This document shows, in pieces, positions 1-6,074 of a stretch of 8,828 nt of DNA. The stretch is from Deltaproteobacteria bacterium (GTDB lineage: Bacteria; Myxococcota_A; UBA796; GCA-2862545). A program made the translations under genes and the position numbers. The stretch covers positions 1-8,828 of the forward strand of contig JAFDJI010000300.1 of NCBI GenBank assembly GCA_019307545.1, in the 5' to 3' direction. The notes under the pieces were generated by a model. It ran no database searches and was not told where the DNA came from. It saw only the letters and a program-made list of their open reading frames with translations. Every line of letters starts with the position of its first letter. Position 1 is the stretch's first letter.

Positions 1-1267
1 AGCGCTCGAACAGCTCCGTCTGCCGGGATTCCAACGGGATGGCGCGGCCGTGGATCCACAACCCTGCCACGGTCGAGGACAGTTCGAACGGGTCCACCGC
101 CTTGCCGTCCAGGTCGCCCCACACCACCAGGTTCGCCCAAGCCCCGGCGCGGATGACACCGTGGTCGGGCATCCCGAACACCTCCGCCGGGGCCGAGGTG
201 ACCGCGGCCAGGGCATCCTCCCAGGCCATGCCGCCCCTCACCGCGTTGCCCGCGAGTTGGGGGACCAAGCGCGCGTTGTGGGAGGAGCCCCGGGTCAGCA
301 GGACCGTCACCCCCGCCGCAGCCAGCAGGGCCGGGTTGTCCCCGCGGGCATGCACCTCGTCGAAGGAGCCCGGGCCGTACACGAAGGGGTCGACCACCAC
401 GGGCACGTCCGCCTCCGCGAGGGCCTCCGCGACCATCCACGCCTCGGCGCCGCCGAAGAGGACGATCCGGATCTCCTCCTCCTTGCCGAACCGGACCAGC
501 GCCTCGATGTCGGCCGCCCGATCCGCGTACACCGCCAAGGGGACCTCCCCGCGCACCACCGGCTGCAACGCCTCCAGGTCCAGCCGGCTGGCCGCGAGGG
601 AGCGGCTCCGATTCTGGTCGAAGGCGGCGCGGTTGCGACCGTAGTACCGCGCGTCGTCGAGCACCTCTCGGAGCCGCAGCAGCCCCTCCGCCCGGGACGC
701 TCCGTCGATGCTCGCCACCATGGCCACCGAGGGGTCCTGGACCTGGTCCTCCTGTCGCGCGCCCGCCAGGTCGACCCAGCCAGCCTGGCCGCTCACCACG
801 CCCCCGGCCGGCAGGACCACCGACGAGGTCACCCCGGCGATGCGGGTCACCGGGATCAGGGTCGAGCGGGGATCGTAGGCGTCCACCACCCGCAACGCGG
901 CCCGGATCCGGTCGTCCTCGCCTGCCGCATCGACGGTGGCGGGTTCCATCGAAATCTCCATCACCCCGATCTGCGTGGCCACCGCCACGAACCCCGGGGT
1001 GACCAGACGCCCGGAGATGTCTACCTCGGCGCAGGTCTGGCCACGCCACTGCACGCCCTCACCGGCTGCCGTGATCTCCAGTTCTCCCGGATCGCCCACC
1101 GCGACGATGCGCGCTCCGTCCACGACCACCGCCGCGCCCTCCGCGCGGCCCTCTGGGGTCATCACCGTGCCCGGGGCGTCGGCATCCCGACTCACCAGGA
1201 TGGTGCAATCCGCTCGTGCCGTGTTGCCCACCACGCAGGCGAGCACCACCAGGACCAACCGGGTCAT
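1..1267 (-). CDS. Amidohydrolase-family protein lacking metal ligands (partial, 3' end outside window)
   Basis: My reading of the minus strand gives 422 residues with no stop before the window edge. An N-terminal signal peptide is visible (hydrophobic residues 3-13, likely cleavage after ARA at 17-19). An amidohydrolase composite domain follows. TPGF at 90-93 is the usual TPGxIDxHxH landmark, and the C-terminal stretch near 360-390 (SAPAEVFG, then GAWANLVVWGDLDG) is the classic ending of the family. The HxH is replaced by A97-T-Q99. The region matching HCYxADD in the neighbour reads VYADRAAD (246-253). The HH pair is GG (272-273), and the late SD aspartate is absent from LLTRGSSHNAR. Hydrolase activity is therefore unlikely. 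Translation is coupled to the intact paralogue upstream: the ATG shares an ATGA with that gene's stop and follows an eight-base consensus GGAGGTGA. Fold assignment is confident. The role, perhaps a structural partner of the neighbour, is inference. Confidence 0.88.
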   Translation of the reverse strand, partial: MTRLVLVVLACVVGNTARADCTILVSRDADAPGTVMTPEGRAEGAAVVVDGARIVAVGDPGELEITAAGEGVQWRGQTCAEVDISGRLVTPGFVAVATQIGVMEISMEPATVDAAGEDDRIRAALRVVDAYDPRSTLIPVTRIAGVTSSVVLPAGGVVSGQAGWVDLAGARQEDQVQDPSVAMVASIDGASRAEGLLRLREVLDDARYYGRNRAAFDQNRSRSLAASRLDLEALQPVVRGEVPLAVYADRAADIEALVRFGKEEEIRIVLFGGAEAWMVAEALAEADVPVVVDPFVYGPGSFDEVHARGDNPALLAAAGVTVLLTRGSSHNARLVPQLAGNAVRGGMAWEDALAAVTSAPAEVFGMPDHGVIRAGAWANLVVWGDLDGKAVDPFELSSTVAGLWIHGRAIPLESRQTELFER

Positions 1268-2724
1268 GGGGTCACCTCCCAACCAGCGCGGAAGTCGGAC
1301 CAAACCTGCGGGCGCTCGGTGTCCCAGCGGAGCGCGCCGTCGACAAACACCCAGCGCGCCTTTGCGTAGACGCTGAAGGGGTGCGCGTCCCACACGACCA
1401 CATCGGCCCGCTTCTCGCGCTCCAGGCTTCCCACCTGATCGTCGATCCCGAGCACCCATGCGGGGTGCAGGGTGATCCACCGCAGGGCATCATCCTCAGA
1501 GACATCCAACCCGGCCTCCAGCCCCGAGCGCCGCGCCTTGGCCGCCTCTTGGTTCAGCCGCTGGATCCCGATGCTGGAGTCGGACTTGATGGTGACCCGG
1601 GCGCCGGCCTCGGTGAGGAGGGCAGCGTTGTGCGGGATGCCGTCGAAGGCCTCGAGCTTGAAGCCCCACCAGTCCGCCCAGGTGCACGACGCCACCTCGC
1701 GCTCCGCGAGGATGTCGCGAATCTTGTAGGACTCCAGGGCGTGGTGGAAGGCGCGGATCCGGAACCCCATCTCGTCGGCGACCTGGAGCATGGAGAGCAT
1801 GTCGTCTGCCTGGTAGCAGTGGACCTGGGGAAGGATCTCGCCGCGGAGCACGCCGGCCAGGGTCTCCTTGCCGAGGTCGCGGTCCGGCGGCTCGGGCTCG
1901 TCCCCGGGATCGGGGTGGTCCCTCTTCTCCTTCTTGGTGAGGGCGGCGTCGTGGGCGGCGTTGTCCTCTACCCACTCCGCGTGCTCCTCCTCGTACGCAT
2001 CCCACTCGTCCAGAAACGCGCGCGCCTCGAGAAAGGCCGAGCGATTCCCCTCCACGTTGCCCATCCGGGTGGAGGGGCCACCGCGCTCACCGTAGGTCCG
2101 CTTGGGGTTCTCGCCGCACGCCATCTTCAAGGTCTCGGGTGCTCCCGGAAACCGCATGGCGCGTGCGCCGCGGGCGGGGACCATGTGCAGCACCACGCCG
2201 CGGCCCCCGACGAGGTTGGTGGAACCAGGCAGCGTCTGGAAGGTGGTGACCCCACCCGCGAGCGCCCGCGCCAAGCCCGGGTCCTGGGGCCACATCGAGT
2301 GCTCCCCCCACACTCCAGGGGTGACCGGGGCGGTGGCCTCGTTGCCGTCACCGTGGGCGATGGAGCCGGGGGAGGAGAACAGGCCGAGGTGCGAGTGGGC
2401 GTCGATGAGACCGGGGGTGACGTAGTGGTCGGTCACGTCGAGCACCTTGGCGTCGTCCACCACCGGGGGCTCGCCGGTGCCGAGGTCGGCGATGAGGCCA
2501 TCGCGCATCAGCACCCAGCCGTCCTCCAGCCGGTCGCCCGCGGCGGTGAGGACGGTTCCGCCTCGGAGTAGGACCGTCGGCGCCGCCACCGGCGCAAGCA
2601 CCTCGATCGGCGCTTGGCCTCGGGCTTCGATCTCCTCCAAAGAGGTGCTGGTCTCCCCCGCGGCCAGGCCGACGCCTGTCCAGAGCAGCCCCAGCATCAG
2701 CGCAGCGTCGGTCCCATAGCGCAT
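1264..2724 (-). CDS. Exported metal-dependent amidohydrolase (imidazolonepropionase-like)
   Basis: A 486-residue protein, a normal length for this family. It begins with a possible signal peptide (hydrophobic 8-20, AAG near 21-23). A beta-sandwich segment follows (about 50-105), then the TIM-barrel amidohydrolase domain. Visible metal-site residues are H110 and H112 in TPGLIDAHSHLG, H302 in VHCYQADD, H327/H328 in RAFHHALE, and D382 in KSDSS; K200 is conserved-looking. The C-terminal DVVVWDAHPF strand closes the sandwich. Residues 235-290 form a charged, acidic segment that I recall as common in this subfamily. The start at 2724 is preferred because GGAGGA lies six bases upstream and the signal peptide begins there; a much longer open frame upstream has non-coding-like composition. 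It is probably the first gene of a two-gene operon with the degenerate paralogue. Substrate is unknown; relatives include imidazolonepropionase- and dipeptidase-like enzymes. Confidence 0.92.
   Translation of the reverse strand: MRYGTDAALMLGLLWTGVGLAAGETSTSLEEIEARGQAPIEVLAPVAAPTVLLRGGTVLTAAGDRLEDGWVLMRDGLIADLGTGEPPVVDDAKVLDVTDHYVTPGLIDAHSHLGLFSSPGSIAHGDGNEATAPVTPGVWGEHSMWPQDPGLARALAGGVTTFQTLPGSTNLVGGRGVVLHMVPARGARAMRFPGAPETLKMACGENPKRTYGERGGPSTRMGNVEGNRSAFLEARAFLDEWDAYEEEHAEWVEDNAAHDAALTKKEKRDHPDPGDEPEPPDRDLGKETLAGVLRGEILPQVHCYQADDMLSMLQVADEMGFRIRAFHHALESYKIRDILAEREVASCTWADWWGFKLEAFDGIPHNAALLTEAGARVTIKSDSSIGIQRLNQEAAKARRSGLEAGLDVSEDDALRWITLHPAWVLGIDDQVGSLEREKRADVVVWDAHPFSVYAKARWVFVDGALRWDTERPQVWSDFRAGWEVTP
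1272..1279 (-). promoter_or_regulatory. Consensus Shine-Dalgarno for the coupled downstream amidohydrolase
   Basis: GGAGGTGA on the minus strand matches the full anti-Shine-Dalgarno core and ends four bases before the ATG at 1267. It lies inside the last codons of the upstream gene, whose stop overlaps this ATG (ATGA, 1264-1267). This fixes the downstream start and points to translational coupling. Confidence 0.8.
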
Positions 2725-2744
2725 GGGTCTTCCTCCAAATCCGG

Positions 2745-2756
2745 GGTTGGCTAACC
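2745..2756. promoter_or_regulatory. Imperfect 12-bp palindrome between divergent genes (possible operator)
   Basis: GGTTGGCTAACC pairs in ten of twelve positions (GGTT with AACC, plus the central GC). It sits in the short gap between the minus-strand amidohydrolase start and the plus-strand radical SAM start. The position would suit a regulator of either gene, but a palindrome this short can arise by chance. No convincing -35/-10 pair for the amidohydrolase operon was found beside it. Confidence 0.2.
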
Positions 2757-2798
2757 GCGCCCATCCCTCCCCGCATGGGGACCAGGGCCCGCCGCGGC

Positions 2799-2804
2799 TA
2801 CGAT
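2799..2804 (+). promoter_or_regulatory. Putative -10 element (TACGAT) for leaderless radical SAM start
   Basis: TACGAT fits TANNNT and ends six bases before the GTG at 2811, so transcription would begin at or next to the start codon. No Shine-Dalgarno precedes either this GTG or the in-frame ATG at 2775. No clear -35 was seen. The same arrangement appears before the genes at about 5372 and 8070. Confidence 0.35.
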
Positions 2805-2810
2805 GCGGCG

Positions 2811-3737
2811 GTGCTCGACCTCCGCTACGTCCAGATCCAGACCCTCTCGCGTTGCAACGCCGACTGCGTGTTCTGCCCCTACGTCGAGAGCTGGCACGCC
2901 GCGCACCCGGGCCGGATGGACGACGCGCTCTGGGCAGAAGTGCTGCGGCAGCTCGAGCCCTTCGCGGAGGGTCTGTCCAAGGGCATGGTCGCGCCCTACT
3001 TGATGAACGAGCCCCTGCTCGATCCAGCCCTGTTCCAGCGAATCTCGGATATCTATGCGCGCTTCCCGGACACCATGGTGGTGGTCGCGACCAACGCTGT
3101 GGCACTCACCGAGCGCAACACCACCCGGCTCCTCGAGGTCCTCCGCGGGCGGAAGCACCAAATCTGGGTCAGCTACCACGGCATCGGCCCGGACACCCTG
3201 CGCACGGTGATGCGGGTGGACCCCGACCGCGCGCTGTTCAACACCCTCGCCCTCCTGAAGCGCGGCGCGGGCTTCCGGATCCAGATCCGCGGCGCCGGAG
3301 AGAGCCTGGACGGGCGGCGCACCTGGTTCACAACCGAGGACTACCGGGCCTACTGGGCCGCGCTCTTCCGGGAGCACGACATCGACCCCCGCCGGGTTCA
3401 CATCGACGCGTTCCGATTCCATGACCGCGCGGGTGCCCTGCGTCGCACCGACCGCGGCGCCGGGGACCTGTCGGTGGGAAAGGTGCGCGACATCGACCCA
3501 GCCCACCCCTTCCGCTGCCCGCGGGTGGACCAGTGGCTGCACGTGTTGTGGGACGGCACCCTGCGCCTGTGCTGCATGGACTGGCACGGCGAGGTCGAGA
3601 TGCCCAACCTGCGCGAGGTCACCCTGAAGGAGTGGTTCGCCTCGGACGCCTACCGAGCGCTGGTCGCGACGGTCACCGGGCGCACTATGGCCCCCGAGGA
3701 CTGGATCTGCACCCGGTGCACGTCACCCGGGGGTTGA
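2811..3737 (+). CDS. Radical SAM protein with C-terminal SPASM-like domain
   Basis: Starting at GTG 2811 the protein has 308 residues. The radical SAM 4Fe-4S motif is RCNADCVFC (C15, C19, C22), right after the first beta strand. NEPLLDP (66-72) occupies the position of the family's SAM-contacting strand. The C-terminal region is SPASM-like: C236, then WDGTLRLCC (C254/C255), an NLREVTLKEW segment, and a closing CTRC (C300, C303), suggesting one auxiliary iron-sulfur cluster. Such proteins modify peptides or enzymes or mature cofactors, but the substrate cannot be read here and I found no obvious precursor peptide next to it. An in-frame ATG at 2775 would add twelve residues (RARRG-type, non-conserved-looking); neither start has a Shine-Dalgarno. 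GTG is preferred because a TACGAT box sits six bases before it. It is divergent from the amidohydrolases and overlaps the phosphoesterase gene tail-to-tail. Confidence 0.88.
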   Translation: MLDLRYVQIQTLSRCNADCVFCPYVESWHAAHPGRMDDALWAEVLRQLEPFAEGLSKGMVAPYLMNEPLLDPALFQRISDIYARFPDTMVVVATNAVALTERNTTRLLEVLRGRKHQIWVSYHGIGPDTLRTVMRVDPDRALFNTLALLKRGAGFRIQIRGAGESLDGRRTWFTTEDYRAYWAALFREHDIDPRRVHIDAFRFHDRAGALRRTDRGAGDLSVGKVRDIDPAHPFRCPRVDQWLHVLWDGTLRLCCMDWHGEVEMPNLREVTLKEWFASDAYRALVATVTGRTMAPEDWICTRCTSPGG

Positions 3738-5288
3738 GCTGGACCGCCTCCGCCGCAGCAACGCCAGCACCGGGAAGAGCAGCAACCCGGCCGACGCGGA
3801 CCCCCCGACCCCACACCCACACCCCTTGCCGGTGACGGTGCCGTCGGTGTCGGTGTCGGCGTCGGTGTCCTCCGGGCACCCCTCATCGGCGCCATCACAG
3901 TCGTTGTCGACCCCGTCGCACTCGTCGACGGCATCCGGGTTCACCGCGTCGTTCGCGTCGTCGCAGTCCCCCTCCTGCTCAGTGTAGCCGTCGCCGTCGT
4001 CGTCTACCTCGTCGCCGTCGTAGGTGCCCACCTGCCAGGTGTCGAGGACCCCGCCGTCCACGTCGTACACGGTGGCGTCGAGCAACCCACCCTGCACCTC
4101 CACCAGGACGAAGTGCTTCACCACCTCGGCCTCCGCGCGCCACCAACCGCCCTCATAGTCCTCAGCCTGGTTGAAGACCTTGATGGCCTCCCACACCAGG
4201 GGGTGGTCCTCGAGGTACTCCCCCACCGTCTCTCCCGGGTCCATGCCCAGGTAGGAGATGATGCCGTCGATCCCGTCCACGAAGTCCTCGGGCGCCCCCG
4301 GCGCGCCGCCGCCGCCTGCCACCACGTAGAGCACCCCGCCGGTGAGCGCCGGATCGGTGCGCTCGTAGTGGTGGTCGTGCCCGTTGAACACCACGTCCAC
4401 GCCGTGGGTCGTGAACAGCGGGACCAGGTGGTTCCGTGGCGGCCCCCAGTCCTCGACGTCGAACGCCCCGTGGGCGCCCGAGGTGTAGGGCGGGTCGTGG
4501 AACAGGACGATCTCGTGGCGGATCGCCGGGTTGGCGTTGGCGGCGATCAACTCCGCCTCCAGCCACTGGTACTGGGTGGAGGCGTTGGTGAAGTCGTCGT
4601 TGGTGTCCACGATGATGAACCGGGTGTTTCCGTAGGTGAAGGCGTAGTAGCCCTCGGTCCCGGAACTCGCGGTCGGGAGGTGGAACAGCTCGGCGTAGAT
4701 GGAGTCGTTGGCGTAGTCGTCGTGGTTGCCAGCCACTGGGAACAGCGGCGAGTACGCGAGGAGCGCGGACTCGATGGTGAAGAACTCGCCCCACTGGCCA
4801 ATGTCTCCCCCGTCCTCGACCAGGTCACCGGTGTTGAAGTACAGGTCGGGGTACCCAAGCGTGTTGACCACCCTGTCGATCACCCGCTGGTGGGCATCGC
4901 CGTCGGTGCGCGTGTCCCCGACCACCACGAAGCGGAAGGGCTCCTCCTCCAGCGGTGCGGTGTGCAGGGTCGCGAGGTTCGAGAGCGCGCCCCCCGAGGA
5001 CACCTGGTAGGAGTAGATCGTGGAGGGGTCGAGCCCCGTCACCTCGACTTGGTGGACCAGCGTGGCACTGCCCTCGGTCACGGTGCTGCCCAGCGAAGCC
5101 GTGGTGCCGAAGCGGACCTCGCCCGCCTCGGAGGACGCGCTCTCCCAGCACACCACGATCGAGGTCTGGGAGACGTCCTGAAGGTAGGGGCCCTTGGTGA
5201 ACCCCGCGCTCGCGGGGAGCGACCAGGTTGCCGCGATGCCCATCGCGAACACCAACGCGATGGGATCGAGGTGACGGCTACGTTTCAA
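3723..5288 (-). CDS. Secreted purple-acid-phosphatase-like metallophosphoesterase with MopE repeat and MYXO-CTERM-like tail
   Basis: A 521-residue protein from a TTG start. The signal peptide is MKRSRHLDPI plus a hydrophobic stretch, with cleavage likely after ASA at 26-28. Residues 30-112 are a fibronectin-III-like purple acid phosphatase N-domain (TKGPYLQDVSQTSIVVCWES). Residues 118-310 are a calcineurin-like phosphoesterase with VGDTR (123-127), NTGDLVEDG (152-160), GNHDD (187-191), LFHDPP (262-267) and GHDHHYER (303-310), so the dinuclear metal site looks intact. Residues 428-471 are a MopE-type Asp/Cys motif (DGDGY, GDCDD, CDGVDNDCDG). A Thr/Asp linker and CGCG (490-493) lead to a hydrophobic helix and RRRR (512-515), a MYXO-CTERM-like sorting tail. 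It is probably a surface-held phosphatase or phosphodiesterase; substrate unknown. TTG is chosen over an ATG at 5315 because GGAGG lies five bases upstream and the signal peptide then begins cleanly. Confidence 0.9.
   Translation of the reverse strand: MKRSRHLDPIALVFAMGIAATWSLPASAGFTKGPYLQDVSQTSIVVCWESASSEAGEVRFGTTASLGSTVTEGSATLVHQVEVTGLDPSTIYSYQVSSGGALSNLATLHTAPLEEEPFRFVVVGDTRTDGDAHQRVIDRVVNTLGYPDLYFNTGDLVEDGGDIGQWGEFFTIESALLAYSPLFPVAGNHDDYANDSIYAELFHLPTASSGTEGYYAFTYGNTRFIIVDTNDDFTNASTQYQWLEAELIAANANPAIRHEIVLFHDPPYTSGAHGAFDVEDWGPPRNHLVPLFTTHGVDVVFNGHDHHYERTDPALTGGVLYVVAGGGGAPGAPEDFVDGIDGIISYLGMDPGETVGEYLEDHPLVWEAIKVFNQAEDYEGGWWRAEAEVVKHFVLVEVQGGLLDATVYDVDGGVLDTWQVGTYDGDEVDDDGDGYTEQEGDCDDANDAVNPDAVDECDGVDNDCDGADEGCPEDTDADTDTDGTVTGKGCGCGVGGSASAGLLLFPVLALLRRRRSSSTPG
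3843..3869. repeat. Imperfect GTCGGT hexamer tandem repeat (Asp-Thr linker)
   Basis: About four and a half copies of GTCGGT (one copy GTCGGC) encode the DTDADTDTD linker of the phosphoesterase on the minus strand. Because the unit is six bases, copy-number change would keep the frame and only alter the length of the spacer before the membrane anchor. Confidence 0.6.
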
Positions 5289-5293
5289 GACGG

Positions 5294-5298
5294 CCTCC
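5294..5298 (-). promoter_or_regulatory. Shine-Dalgarno deciding the TTG start of the phosphoesterase
   Basis: GGAGG on the minus strand is followed by CCGTC and then TTG at 5288. Upstream ATG candidates in the same frame (5315 and further) have no comparable site and would place nine or more extra residues before the basic n-region of the signal peptide. Confidence 0.7.
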
Positions 5299-5310
5299 GG
5301 ATATCCAACC

Positions 5311-5339
5311 AACATAGTGCGCCCCATACGGCCTGCCAC
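5311..5339 (-). promoter_or_regulatory. Putative sigma-70-like promoter of the phosphoesterase gene
   Basis: On the minus strand GTGGCA (5339-5334) and TATGTT (5316-5311) each match four of six consensus bases and are separated by exactly 17 bases. Initiation would fall near 5304, giving a short leader that contains the GGAGG before the TTG start. It overlaps the 5' end of the divergent repeat lipoprotein gene, so the two genes may share regulation. Confidence 0.4.
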
Positions 5340-5955
5340 GGCGGGGGTGGGGTGGTGTATCCTGCCCGCCCATGCGACCTCCCGCCTCTTGCTGGCCTGC
5401 GGTCGGAAAGCACCCCCGGTGACATCGGCGCCAGCCGACGACCGTCCCGGGCACCCCGATCTCCACTGCCCCTTCGGCACCCTCCCGGAGGGGCATGCAC
5501 CACCGAGAGGCCTGGAAGTGTGGTGCGTCAAGCACGACCCCTCGGGGGAACCCGAAAAACACGGGCCGAGCATCGAGTGGCAGTACCCCGCGACCCTCCT
5601 CGCAACCGGATCGTGGTTCGGCGGGGAGAAGCAGGGGGAGTGGACCTGGTACTACCCGAACGGCCAGTTCTCTCGCGTCGAACACTGGGCGGAGGGCGCG
5701 TTGGACGGGGCGTATGTGGAGTACGCCCCCTACGGGGGCACCTCCATAGAGGGGGGCTATGCCGCAGGGGAACCCGACGGTACGTGGACCTGGTTCAGGG
5801 AGGACGGCACCCTGGAGCGCACCGGCGGCTACATCGACGGACAGAAGCACGGGGAGTGGTTCGAGTACGACCCGCAGGGCAAGCCCCTCACCCGCCGCCT
5901 GTTCCGAAACGGCCGACAGACATCGCAGGAGTTCTTCCTGCCGCCTCGGGAATAG
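5317..5955 (+). CDS. Probable lipoprotein of five MORN_2/YwqK-like repeats
   Basis: From ATG 5317 the frame encodes 212 residues. LLLACG (residues 24-29) is a lipobox, with lipidated Cys at nt 5398-5400. A Cys/Pro segment follows (CPFGTLPEG, GLEVWCV). Then come five consecutive repeats of exactly 24 residues, nt 5563-5922, each of the form G-x-(W/Y)-x-x-(Y/F), then an N/D/G-G turn and a glycine near the end: GPSIEW, GEWTWYY, GAYVEYA, GTWTWFR, GEWFEYD. This is the MORN_2/YwqK style, a beta-hairpin solenoid; such proteins are widespread and mostly of unknown role. The YwqK 'antitoxin' label comes from a few family members and should not be assumed here. The start is doubtful: ATG 5317 and GTG 5347 have no Shine-Dalgarno and give poor signal peptides, while a well-placed ATG at 5372 is out of frame. 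Confidence 0.8.
   Translation: MRPIRPATAGVGWCILPAHATSRLLLACGRKAPPVTSAPADDRPGHPDLHCPFGTLPEGHAPPRGLEVWCVKHDPSGEPEKHGPSIEWQYPATLLATGSWFGGEKQGEWTWYYPNGQFSRVEHWAEGALDGAYVEYAPYGGTSIEGGYAAGEPDGTWTWFREDGTLERTGGYIDGQKHGEWFEYDPQGKPLTRRLFRNGRQTSQEFFLPPRE
5358..5363 (+). promoter_or_regulatory. Putative -10 element (TATCCT) upstream of the repeat lipoprotein
   Basis: TATCCT ends eight bases before an ATG at 5372, the spacing expected of a leaderless transcript. That ATG is out of frame with the lipobox and repeats, so either the -10 is spurious or the 5' end of the gene is altered. No convincing -35 is seen. Confidence 0.3.
5563..5922 (+). repeat. Five 24-residue (72-bp) protein repeats
   Basis: Five units of exactly 72 bases run without any insertion or deletion at 5563, 5635, 5707, 5779 and 5851. 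The DNA has diverged while the G-x-W/Y-x-x-Y/F pattern is kept, so this is an old, selected protein repeat and not a fresh DNA duplication. Confidence 0.75.
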
Positions 5956-5960
5956 CCCGC

Positions 5961-6074
5961 TTGAGCCAGGGCCCGAACTGGTTCGAGCGTCTGGTGGCGT
6001 CCCTGGTGGCGGTGGTGATGGCGCTGATGCGCGGAATCCTGATGGCGCCGCTGGTGGCGCTCCGGAGGGCGCTG
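5961..6074 (+). other. Gap with in-frame CTGGTGGCG / CTGATG repeats before the GNAT gene
   Basis: The 119 bases between the repeat lipoprotein and the GNAT start hold CTGGTGGCG three times (5991, 6003, 6051), CTGATGGCG at 6039, and CTGATG at 6024 and 6072. All are in the reading frame of the GNAT gene. From TTG 5961 the frame would encode a hydrophobic, Leu/Val/Ala/Met-rich N-terminal extension of 38 residues, but that TTG has no Shine-Dalgarno. I see no terminator or promoter here. Confidence 0.4.
6064..6068 (+). promoter_or_regulatory. Shine-Dalgarno deciding the GNAT start
   Basis: GGAGG followed by the six bases GCGCTG and then ATG at 6075. It is the only good ribosome site in this frame, and it gives a protein that begins exactly where GNAT homology begins. 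Confidence 0.65.

Noticed and set aside
50..1369. Long plus-strand open frames opposite the amidohydrolase genes (also 1216-2571)
   Set aside because: They are His/Arg/Gly/Pro-rich shadows of GC-rich minus-strand genes whose domains and starts are clear. No motif or ribosome site supports them.
2725..3105. N-terminal extension of the intact amidohydrolase upstream of 2724
   Set aside because: The extension is Arg/Pro/Ser-rich, overlaps the divergent radical SAM gene, and is bypassed by a good Shine-Dalgarno and signal peptide at 2724.
3843..4020. Short GTC-rich repeats that might suggest a CRISPR or satellite array
   Set aside because: They are codon-level repeats (Asp/Thr and Asp/Gly) in the phosphoesterase linker and MopE region, with no spacer structure.
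5317..5955. Calling the repeat lipoprotein an antitoxin because of YwqK-like repeats
   Set aside because: There is no toxin gene beside it, and the protein carries a lipobox, so the name would mislead.
5947..5959. CGGG-loop-CCCG hairpin over the stop of the repeat lipoprotein
   Set aside because: The stem is only four base pairs with no T-tract, so it is too weak to call a terminator.
4113..6074. A very long plus-strand frame running into the GNAT gene
   Set aside because: It lies opposite the phosphoesterase and out of frame with the repeat lipoprotein; only the part from 6075 has GNAT motifs and a Shine-Dalgarno.
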